Origin: Streptacidiphilus neutrinimicus
Lineage (GTDB): Bacteria; Actinomycetota; Actinomycetes; Streptomycetales; Streptomycetaceae
NCBI RefSeq assembly: GCF_000787815.1
Contig: NZ_BBPO01000068.1
Span: forward strand, 1 to 35,598
Length of the DNA: 35,598 nucleotides
Reading direction: 5' to 3'
The notes under the pieces were generated by a model that saw nothing but the letters and a program-made list of their open reading frames with translations, was not told the origin of the DNA and did no database searches. This document shows, in pieces, positions 26,241-33,379 of this stretch. Every line of letters begins with the position of its first letter. Position 1 is the stretch's first letter. Made by a program: the position numbers and the translations under genes.

Positions 26241-26284
26241 GTCGGGCGTGCGTCGGGCGTGCGTCGGGCGTGCGTCGGGCGTCC
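26241..26284. repeat. Tandem repeat, 11 bp x 4
   Basis: Four copies of GTCGGGCGTGC, the last with one change, in the 200-bp region between the divergent hydrolase and secreted-protein genes. It lies near where their promoters should be, so copy number could influence expression. Confidence 0.8.
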
Positions 26285-26398
26285 TGTCGGGTGTTCTGCT
26301 CGCGGTTCCGTTCGGGCACGGTATCGAGGCGGACCTGCGCCGGAAAAGGGCGACAGTGTAGGTTCCCAAGCTGGGTCAGAGCGTGGGAAGGGGACCCG

Positions 26399-27241
26399 GT
26401 GAGCAGGTCTGAGCTGGTGCCGGCGTCGGTACAGGAGCCGATGGTGGGGGCGGAGTCGGTCACGGACCGGGTGACGTCGTCGTCCGGACGTGCGGGTACG
26501 GCTGGACGCGCGGGAGGCCGCACGGCTGGGCGGCGGGTCGCGGTCGCGGCCTCGGTCGCCGCCGTCGTGGCGCTCGGTACGGCCGCCTGCGGGGGCAGCG
26601 ACGGCACGGGCCAGCTGGACTCCTGGGCCAAGGGTGTCTGCGGCGGCATCGCCGCGCCCATCCGCACGGTGGCGGACGCGAAGGCGGACACCGGTCGGAT
26701 CATCCAGGGCGAGAGCCCCGCCGATCTGCAGAAGCGTCTCGCGGACGACATGGGTCGGCTGGCCACCGGAAACCAGCAGATAGCGCAGGCGGTCCAGGCT
26801 GCGGGCGCGCCCGCGACCAAGGACGGCGCGCAGACGCAGGCCGACGCGGTCAGCGAGCTGAACCAGGCCGCCGGCGGATACACCAAGGTCCAACAGACGG
26901 TGAAGTCGCTGCCCGTCAACGACCAGGCGCGCTTCGCGGCGGGCCTGCGCGGGATCTCGGACCAGATAGGCCAGCTCTCCACGCAGTCGTCGGCGGCGCT
27001 GCAGACGCTCCAGTCGGGCGACCTCGGCGCGGCCCTCAGCCGCCAGCCCGGCTGCGCGGCCCCCAGCGGCAGCCCGACGGACGGGGGTTCGGACACCTCC
27101 GCGGCGTCCCCGGACGCCTCCGGCTCCGCGTCGTCGGGGGGCTCGCCCTCCTCGGCGCCCTCCGCCTCGCCGTCCGCCTCGGCCCACGGCTCCGCGAAGC
27201 CGAGCGGCACCAGCTCCCCGAAGGCCTCGGCCTCCTCCTGA
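26399..27241 (+). CDS. Small secreted or lipoprotein-like protein of unknown function
   Basis: A 280-aa protein from GTG 26399 (GAAGGGGA upstream). Residues 45-61 are hydrophobic and lead into GTAACGGSDG; Cys64 could be lipidated, though Thr instead of Leu at -3 is atypical. The stretch before the helix is long (44 residues), so a later start, e.g. GTG 26471, is possible and would give a normal signal peptide. The middle (65-210) is helical and polar with two Cys (near 79 and 220) that may pair. The tail from about 225 is Ser/Ala/Pro/Gly-rich, as in wall-spanning linkers. No known domain was recognised. It probably acts outside the membrane. Confidence 0.75.
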   Translation: MSRSELVPASVQEPMVGAESVTDRVTSSSGRAGTAGRAGGRTAGRRVAVAASVAAVVALGTAACGGSDGTGQLDSWAKGVCGGIAAPIRTVADAKADTGRIIQGESPADLQKRLADDMGRLATGNQQIAQAVQAAGAPATKDGAQTQADAVSELNQAAGGYTKVQQTVKSLPVNDQARFAAGLRGISDQIGQLSTQSSAALQTLQSGDLGAALSRQPGCAAPSGSPTDGGSDTSAASPDASGSASSGGSPSSAPSASPSASAHGSAKPSGTSSPKASASS

Positions 27242-27263
27242 GCCGCGGCCAGCAGGGCACGGC

Positions 27264-27343
27264 GCCCCGACGCGCGGAGCCGTGAAGCCCGCTGCGCCAA
27301 CGTGGGCTGCCCCGACGCGCGGAGCGGTGACGCCCGCCGCGCC
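27264..27343. repeat. Direct repeat, 35 bp x 2, period 45
   Basis: Copies at 27264-27298 and 27309-27343 differ at three of 35 positions. They lie 22 nt behind the secreted-protein gene. The 250 bp up to the next gene contains no other supported feature. Confidence 0.75.
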
Positions 27344-27501
27344 GAAGCGCGGCAGGTGCCGCCTCGGCACGCCGCCGCCCCGGCAACCCGCGTGCCACCT
27401 CGCCACCCCGCCGGAACGGCTCGGCGCGGCCGTGTCCTCGCGCTCCGGCGCGCTGGGCGGAAGTGCCGGGTCGGGACGGGGTGTCGGGGAGAATGGCTGG
27501 T

Positions 27502-29166
27502 GTGACGACCAGTTCCTCGCCCCAGATGCCAGCCGACCGGACCCCTGCGGAGTCCGCCGCCACCCCCGCAGCCCGCTCCGCAGGCGCGGGCGGCACGACC
27601 GCCGCCTCCCTGCCGGTGGTGGACCGGGAGCGGATCGGGCGGCTACGGGACGCGTTCGTCAGCGCCGGGTACACCGCCGACGGCTGTCTGGAGCTGCTGG
27701 GCGGGGCGGCCTACGCCGCGCTGGCGCGCAGCGAGAGCGTGCCCGCGCTGCGGGCCACCGCCGGGCCGGGGGCACTGCCGACGCTGGTGCGGCTGTTCCT
27801 GCTGCAGCGGGAGGTGTCGTACCCGCAGGCCGCGTTGGCCCTGCCGGTCGAGGAGGCGGTCGCGGACGGGTGGCTGACGCGTACCGCCGAGGGCGGCGTG
27901 CGGGCGACCGTCGACGTACGGCCTTACGCCAACGACATCGCGGGCGAGTCGGAGACGGCGGACGCGTGGATCGTCTCCGATCTCGGCTGCGCGGTCGGCG
28001 GAGCGGGCGGCATCGGGTCCGGTGCGGCGACGGACCAGGGTGTTCCGCGGAGCGAGCTGGTGCTCGGGGTCGGCGGGGCGTCGACGACGCTGGCCAACAT
28101 CACCGTCCGTCGCCGGGTGCGGCGCGTACTCGACGTGGGCACGGGCTCCGGCATCCAGGCGCTGCACGCCGCCCGCCACGCGGCCCATGTCGTGGCCACC
28201 GACGTCAACCCGCGGGCGCTGCACTTCGCCCGTCTCTCCGCCGAACTGTCCGGCCTTGGCGAGCGGGTCGAGGCGCGTGAGGGAAGCCTGTTCGAACCGG
28301 TCGCGGCGGATCCCGCGGACGGGGACGCCGGGCGCTTCGACCTCATCGTCTCCAACCCGCCGTTCGTGATCTCCCCGGGCGGCCGCTTCACCTATCGCGA
28401 CGGTGGCATGGCCGGGGACGACCTCTGCCGCAGCCTGGTCGCGCAGGCCGGCGAGCACCTCGAACCGGGCGGCTACTGCCAGCTGCTGGCCAACTGGCAG
28501 CACGTGCGCGGGGAGGACTGGCGCGACCGGGTGGCCTCGTGGGTGGCCGGCACCGGCTGCGACGCCTGGATCGTGCAGCGCGACGTGCAGGACCCGACCA
28601 CCTATGCCGAGCTCTGGCTGCGCGACGGCGGGGACCACCGCGGCGCGCGCGAGGAGTACGAGCGGCGGTACGGGGAGTGGCTCGACGCCTTCGAGGCGGC
28701 GAAAGTCGAGGGTGTCGGCTTCGGCTGGATCACCCTGCGACGCGCGCCCGAGGGCGCGGAACCCGTCGTGCTGGCGGAGGAGTGGCCGCACCCGGTCGAG
28801 CAGCCGCTCGGGCCCGTCATCGAGCAGTGGTTCGCCCGCCAGGACTTCCTGCGCGCCCACGACGACGCGGGCCTGCTGGACTCCCGCTACCAGCTGGCCG
28901 AGGAGGTCGTCCAGGAGCAGGTCGGAGCCCCGGGCGAGGAGGACCCGGAGCACGTGATCCTGCGTCAGAACCGAGGCATGCGACGGGCGACGAAGGTGGA
29001 CACCGTGGGCGCGGGCTTCGCCGGGGCCTGCGAGGGTTCGCTGCGCGCCGGTGACATCCTGGACGCGATCGCACGGTTGCTCGAGGAGGACCCGGTGGTG
29101 CTGCGCGACCGCGCACCCGAGCAGATCCGGTTGCTGGTGGAGCAGGGCTTCCTGCTGCCCGCCTGA
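27502..29166 (+). CDS. Class I SAM-dependent methyltransferase with accessory domains (SCO3545-like)
   Basis: A 554-aa protein. The N-terminal part (about 30-165) is a helical winged-helix-like domain (DAFVSAGYTADGCLELLG). The methyltransferase core has motif I VLDVGTGSG (209-217), the acidic loop TDVNPRAL and motif IV NPPF (285-288), which is typical of enzymes methylating amide or exocyclic amino nitrogens such as Gln in release factors or RNA guanine. A C-terminal region from about 400 is helical and partly winged. GTG 27502 was chosen: GAGAAT ends 7 nt before it, suggesting a leaderless mRNA; ATG 27493 (three codons earlier) is the alternative. A terminator follows. The real substrate is unknown; an rRNA or protein target is possible. 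Confidence 0.88.
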   Translation: MTTSSSPQMPADRTPAESAATPAARSAGAGGTTAASLPVVDRERIGRLRDAFVSAGYTADGCLELLGGAAYAALARSESVPALRATAGPGALPTLVRLFLLQREVSYPQAALALPVEEAVADGWLTRTAEGGVRATVDVRPYANDIAGESETADAWIVSDLGCAVGGAGGIGSGAATDQGVPRSELVLGVGGASTTLANITVRRRVRRVLDVGTGSGIQALHAARHAAHVVATDVNPRALHFARLSAELSGLGERVEAREGSLFEPVAADPADGDAGRFDLIVSNPPFVISPGGRFTYRDGGMAGDDLCRSLVAQAGEHLEPGGYCQLLANWQHVRGEDWRDRVASWVAGTGCDAWIVQRDVQDPTTYAELWLRDGGDHRGAREEYERRYGEWLDAFEAAKVEGVGFGWITLRRAPEGAEPVVLAEEWPHPVEQPLGPVIEQWFARQDFLRAHDDAGLLDSRYQLAEEVVQEQVGAPGEEDPEHVILRQNRGMRRATKVDTVGAGFAGACEGSLRAGDILDAIARLLEEDPVVLRDRAPEQIRLLVEQGFLLPA

Positions 29167-29191
29167 TCGCCTCTCCGACCAGTTTCCAGGG

Positions 29192-29222
29192 ACCCCCGAC
29201 GAACGGCCCGTTCATCGGGGGT
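29192..29222 (+). terminator. Terminator after the methyltransferase gene
   Basis: A 14-bp stem with one mismatch (29192-29205 with 29209-29222) and a 3-nt loop, followed by a T-rich stretch (TTTGCCTTGCTTTC), the best intrinsic-type terminator in the window; 26 nt past the stop. Confidence 0.85.
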
Positions 29223-29338
29223 TTGCCTTGCTTTCGCTGTGCGTAGGCCTTGTGTTGCCGCCGCGCTGACAGCCTGCTTGTGCGACCGATCACATGATCG
29301 ACCATCAGACCAGAGGGCATTGGCGGGGGTGTGCGAGC

Positions 29339-29899
29339 GTGGGGACACCACTGAGTCTGTTCACAGGGGCGTGGTTCTCCCTGTTCGGAGGCGCGGTCAT
29401 CTGGTGGTGCGCCGTCGAGGTGCGCCTGCGACGCGCGCTGCGGCGGGTCGGCGTCAGCGGGATGGCCCGCGTGGTCGCCCCCGCGGAGCTCGAGTCGGTC
29501 AGTCAGCCTGTCGGCGTCGCGGCCGGAGGGACGCCCTCCGTCTCGGCCCCCGCCGAGAGCCGTACCCCCGGCGTGGCCCCGGCCCCCGGCGTGGCCCCGG
29601 CCTCCGACGCGGCCCCGGCCCCGGACGCCCCCGATGTCGACCACGCCGACAACGCGCCGCTGCTCAGCTTCGAGGTCGAGGGCCACGGCCAGGTCGTCAC
29701 CCGCCCGCGCGGCTGGACCTCGATCCGCCGCTCCGCGGCACTCCCCGTCGGTACGCTGGTGCCGGTGCGCTACGACCCGCAGCAGCCGACCCGGGTCGCA
29801 CTCGAAGGCGTGCCGCAAGGTCGCAGCGACCTGTTCTGGCTCCTGCTCGGCCTGGCCTTCGCGGTCTGCGGTGTGACGCTGCTCGCAGCTGCGTTCTGA
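29339..29899 (+). CDS. Two-helix membrane protein, DUF3592-like
   Basis: A 186-aa protein from GTG 29339; a GGGGGT stretch 8-10 nt upstream may serve as ribosome site, while ATG 29294 has none. It has an N-terminal membrane helix (about 4-27) and a C-terminal helix (about 163-185) with a soluble loop between. The loop has an Ala/Pro-rich stretch (GVAPAPGVAPASDAAPAPD) coded by an 18-bp repeat, then a beta-like part (LLSFEVEGHGQVV, VPVRYDPQQPTRVAL) typical of DUF3592 proteins. Function unknown. Homologues of this kind occupy this place beside topA in relatives, as I recall; confidence in the family is moderate. Confidence 0.68.
   Translation: MGTPLSLFTGAWFSLFGGAVIWWCAVEVRLRRALRRVGVSGMARVVAPAELESVSQPVGVAAGGTPSVSAPAESRTPGVAPAPGVAPASDAAPAPDAPDVDHADNAPLLSFEVEGHGQVVTRPRGWTSIRRSAALPVGTLVPVRYDPQQPTRVALEGVPQGRSDLFWLLLGLAFAVCGVTLLAAAF
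29565..29618 (+). repeat. In-frame 18-bp repeat x 3 in the DUF3592-like gene
   Basis: Two exact copies of CCCCCGGCGTGGCCCCGG and a third with four changes, encoding the Pro/Ala-rich linker. Confidence 0.8.
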
Positions 29900-30408
29900 G
29901 CCCTGCGCCGCTTTGGTCGCCCCTGGTCGCGCTCTCCCTCGCGGTCCCGGGGTCGAGGCCGAGGCCGAGGCCGGTCCCGAGGCCGACCGCCGACGGTCTT
30001 ATCAGACGGGTGCATGTCCGTGCGTCCGGATGGGCAGAGACACGCCGAACGGGCTGGATTCTGCACCGGAATTCCGACGGCCGGTCCTATGATCCGGCTG
30101 TCCGGTTCGGGCCTGTTCGGCGGGTCCGCGCCCCGCCGGGCGTCCCCGAACCGCCGACCGGCCTGTTCGCAGGCCTCACGGCGCATTCGTGTGACCACGT
30201 ACGACATACCGTACGACCCCGCCCGAACAGCGGGAACCGGCTCGCTCGGGTTACCGTTCGAGTGGCAGCGGAGGGCTTCCGGCACTGACAAGTCGGGATC
30301 CGTCCGTTTGACAAGGGGCACCGGGGTGCGGTCACACTCCGCATTCAGGACCGTGTCGCCGCGAGCCGCGGCGGCCACCCCCTCATCGACCGGGAGAGAA
30401 GAGCGAAG
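29900..30408. other. Long intergenic region upstream of topA
   Basis: About 500 bp without a convincing gene. It contains three copies of GAGGCC at 29955-29972, a TATGAT hexamer at 30088-30093 without a good -35 partner, two GTACGAC copies at 30199-30205 and 30211-30217, and TTGACA at 30308-30313. A candidate small protein from 30014 has no ribosome site and no protein-like composition. The length suggests several topA control elements; topA is supercoiling-controlled in Streptomyces. Confidence 0.5.
30308..30338 (+). promoter_or_regulatory. Candidate topA promoter
   Basis: An exact TTGACA at 30308-30313, about 95 nt before the topA start. The matching -10 is weak (TCACAC or CACACT at 18-19 nt spacing). 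A suboptimal spacer would fit supercoiling-sensitive control, but that is inference. Confidence 0.4.
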
Positions 30409-33222
30409 GTGTCCCCGACCAGCGAGACCGCACGCGACGGACGTCGACTCGTCATCGTCGAGTCGCCGGCCAAGGCGAAGACGATCAAGGGTTACCTGGG
30501 CCCTGGATACGTGGTCGAGGCGAGTGTCGGGCATATTCGTGACCTTCCCGGCACGGCCGCCGAGGTCCCCGAGGGCTACACCGGCGACGTCCGGCGCCTG
30601 GGCATCGACGTGGACCACGATTTCGAGCCGATCTACGTGGTCAATCCGGACAAGAAGGCTCAGGTCTCCAAGCTCAAGTCGCTGCTGAAGGAAGCCGACG
30701 AACTCTTCCTCGCCACCGATGAGGACCGCGAGGGCGAGGCCATCGCCTGGCACCTGCAGGAAGTGCTGCGTCCCAAGGTGCCGGTGCACCGGATGGTCTT
30801 CCACGAGATCACCAAGGACGCGATCCAGGAGGCCGTGCGCAACCCGCGCGAGCTGAACAAGCGCCTGGTCGACGCGCAGGAGACGCGCCGCATCCTCGAC
30901 CGCCTCTACGGCTACGAGGTCTCCCCGGTGCTCTGGAAGAAGGTCATGCCGAGGCTCTCGGCCGGCCGCGTCCAGTCCGTCGCGACCCGCCTCGTCGTCG
31001 AGCGTGAGCGTGAGCGCATGGCGTTCCGCTCCGCCTCCTACTGGGATCTGACCGCGGTCTTCGCCACCGCCGACGCGGGCCGCGCCGCGGCCGCCGGCGA
31101 GCCCGGCACCTTCGGCGCCCGGCTGAGCGCCGTCGACGGCCGCCGCGTCGCCACCGGCCGCGACTTCGACTCCCTCGGGCAGCTCAAGGGGGCGTCCGGC
31201 GCCGCCGGAGCGTCCGCCGGACAGGTGCTGCACCTGGACGAGGAGGCCGCGAGGGGCCTGGCCGCCGCGCTGGCCGCGACCGACTTCCGGGTCCGCAGTG
31301 TCGAGTCCAAGCCGTACCGGCGCTCCCCGTACGCGCCGTTCCGCACCACCACGCTCCAGCAGGAGGCCAGCCGCAAGCTCGGCTTCGGCGCGAAGCGCAC
31401 CATGGACGTGGCGCAGAAGCTGTACGAGAACGGCTTCATCACCTACATGCGTACCGACTCGACCACGCTGTCGGACACGGCCGTGAACGCCGCCCGCGCG
31501 CAGGTCGAGCAGCTCTACGGTCGCGAGTACCTGCCGGACGCGCCGCGCACCTACCAGGGCAAGGTCAAGAACGCCCAGGAGGCGCACGAGGCGATCCGCC
31601 CCTCCGGCGACCGCTTCCGCACCCCGGCCGAGACCCGGCTGAGCGGCGACGAGTACAAGCTGTACGAGCTGATCTGGATGAGGACCGTCGCCTCCCAGAT
31701 GAAGGACGCCGTCGGCCAGTCCGTCTCGGTCAAGGTCGCGGGCCTGGCCGCCGACGGCCGGGACGTCGAGTTCTCCGCCTCTGGCAAGATCATCACCTTC
31801 CACGGCTTCCTCAAGGCCTACGTCGAGGGCCGCGACGACCCGGACGCCGAGCTCGACGACCGCGAGCGCCGGCTGCCCCCGATGGCCGAGGGCGACGGCG
31901 TCACCGCCGACGAGATCACCCCCGACGGCCACGCGACCAAGCCCCCGGCGCGCTATACCGAGGCCTCGCTGGTCAAGGAGCTGGAGGATCGCGAGATCGG
32001 CCGCCCGTCCACGTACGCGGCGATCATCGACACGATCATCCGGCGCGGCTACGTCTTCAAGAAGGGCACGGCGCTCGTCCCGTCCTTCGTCGCGCTGGCC
32101 GCGGTCCGGCTGCTGGAGGAGCACTTCGGCCGCCTGGTCGACTACGACTTCACCGCCAAGATGGAGGACGACCTCGACGCCATCGCGCGGGGCGAGGCCG
32201 AGTCGGTGCCGTGGCTGCGCCGCTTCTACTTCGGCGAGGGCGGCATCGAGGGCGCGGCGGTGTCCGCGGCCGACGCCGGCAACGGGGACGGCGACCACCT
32301 CGGCGGCCTCAAGGAGCTGGTCACCGACCTCGGCGCGATCGACGCCCGCGAGATCAGCTCGTTCCCGCTGGGCGACTCCGGCATCACGCTGCGCGTCGGC
32401 CGCTACGGGCCCTACGTGGAGCGCGGCGAGCAGCGCAAGGACGTGCCGGACGACCTGGCGCCGGAGGAGCTGACGGTCGAGCTGGCCGAGGAGCTGCTGG
32501 CGCAGCCGAGCGGCGAGCGGATGCTGGGCAACGACCCGGAGACCGGCCACCAGATCGTGGCGAAGGACGGCCGCTACGGCGCGTACTTCACCGAGATCCT
32601 GCCCGAGGGCACGCCGAAGACCGGCAAGAACGCGGTCAAGCCGCGCACCGGCTCGCTGCTGAAGTCCATGACGCTGGACACGGTGACGCTGGAGGACGCG
32701 CTCAAGATCTTCGGCCTGCCGCGGGTCGTCGGCACCGACGCCGAGGGCGTCGAGATCACCGCGCAGAACGGCCGCTACGGGCCGTACCTGAAGAAGGGCA
32801 CGGACTCGCGCTCCCTGGAGACCGAGGAGCAGATGTTCACGGTCACCCTGGAGGAGGCACTCGCGATCTACGCCCAGCCCAAGGTGCGCGGTCGCGCGGC
32901 GGCGAAGCCTCCGCTGAAGGAACTGGGCGTGGACCCGGTCAGCGAGAAGCCGGTCGTGGTGAAGGACGGGCGCTTCGGCCCCTACGTCACCGACGGCGAG
33001 ACCAACGCGACGCTGCGGCGGGACGACTCCGTGGAGGAGATCACGCCGGAGCGGGGCTTCGAGCTGCTCGCGGAGAAGCGCGCCAAGGGGCCCGCCAAGA
33101 AGACGGCGAAGAAGGCCCCGGCGAAGAAGACCGCCGCGAAGAAGACGACGGCGGCGAAGACGACGGCGGCCAAGAAGGCCCCCGCGAAGAAGGCCGCGGC
33201 GAAGAAGACCGCGAGCGCGTAG
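30409..33222 (+). CDS. topA: DNA topoisomerase I
   Basis: Type IA topoisomerase that relaxes negative supercoils, 937 aa. The TOPRIM domain shows Glu18 (VESPAKAKT), Asp104 and Asp106 (ATDEDREGEA); the active-site Tyr346 is in FITYMRTDS. The C-terminal half has repeated RYGPYV/GRYGAYF-type modules in place of zinc fingers, as in actinobacteria. From about residue 890 there is a Lys/Ala-rich tail made of KKTA, KKAPA and similar units, known in Streptomyces and mycobacteria to bind DNA and raise processivity. GTG 30409 follows a GGGAGAGAAGAG stretch. Essential in relatives. It precedes the Tmk fusion gene by 157 nt. Confidence 0.97.
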   Translation: MSPTSETARDGRRLVIVESPAKAKTIKGYLGPGYVVEASVGHIRDLPGTAAEVPEGYTGDVRRLGIDVDHDFEPIYVVNPDKKAQVSKLKSLLKEADELFLATDEDREGEAIAWHLQEVLRPKVPVHRMVFHEITKDAIQEAVRNPRELNKRLVDAQETRRILDRLYGYEVSPVLWKKVMPRLSAGRVQSVATRLVVERERERMAFRSASYWDLTAVFATADAGRAAAAGEPGTFGARLSAVDGRRVATGRDFDSLGQLKGASGAAGASAGQVLHLDEEAARGLAAALAATDFRVRSVESKPYRRSPYAPFRTTTLQQEASRKLGFGAKRTMDVAQKLYENGFITYMRTDSTTLSDTAVNAARAQVEQLYGREYLPDAPRTYQGKVKNAQEAHEAIRPSGDRFRTPAETRLSGDEYKLYELIWMRTVASQMKDAVGQSVSVKVAGLAADGRDVEFSASGKIITFHGFLKAYVEGRDDPDAELDDRERRLPPMAEGDGVTADEITPDGHATKPPARYTEASLVKELEDREIGRPSTYAAIIDTIIRRGYVFKKGTALVPSFVALAAVRLLEEHFGRLVDYDFTAKMEDDLDAIARGEAESVPWLRRFYFGEGGIEGAAVSAADAGNGDGDHLGGLKELVTDLGAIDAREISSFPLGDSGITLRVGRYGPYVERGEQRKDVPDDLAPEELTVELAEELLAQPSGERMLGNDPETGHQIVAKDGRYGAYFTEILPEGTPKTGKNAVKPRTGSLLKSMTLDTVTLEDALKIFGLPRVVGTDAEGVEITAQNGRYGPYLKKGTDSRSLETEEQMFTVTLEEALAIYAQPKVRGRAAAKPPLKELGVDPVSEKPVVVKDGRFGPYVTDGETNATLRRDDSVEEITPERGFELLAEKRAKGPAKKTAKKAPAKKTAAKKTTAAKTTAAKKAPAKKAAAKKTASA

Positions 33223-33257
33223 CGAGGTCGGGGTGACCTGGTGACCGGATGACCTCG
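33223..33257 (+). terminator. Hairpin after topA
   Basis: CGAGGTC (33223-33229) pairs with GACCTCG (33251-33257) right behind the stop codon; the loop contains GTGACC direct repeats that can form an inner stem. Modest terminator candidate. Confidence 0.4.
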
Positions 33258-33367
33258 GGGGCGCGGGCGCGCTCCTGAGGTCCCCGGAAGACCGGTCTCC
33301 TGCACCGAAACCGGAACCGGAAGGTAACCGTCTGCCAACAGGCGGACGGGGTGTCGGGGGCTCCGGT

Positions 33368-33373
33368 TAGGCT
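33368..33373 (+). promoter_or_regulatory. -10 element of a probable leaderless mRNA (tmk fusion)
   Basis: TAGGCT ends 6 nt before the ATG at 33380, and no ribosome site is present, as typical for leaderless Streptomyces mRNAs. The -35 region is not recognisable. Confidence 0.55.
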
Positions 33374-33379
33374 GGCCGT

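Noticed and set aside
30014-30688. Frame of 224 codons overlapping the start of topA
   Set aside because: It has no ribosome site and runs into topA in the wrong frame; the N-terminal part shows no conserved features.
29770-32550. 926-aa minus-strand frame opposite topA
   Set aside because: Exact antisense of topA with repetitive Val/Gly/Asp/Arg composition; a shadow.
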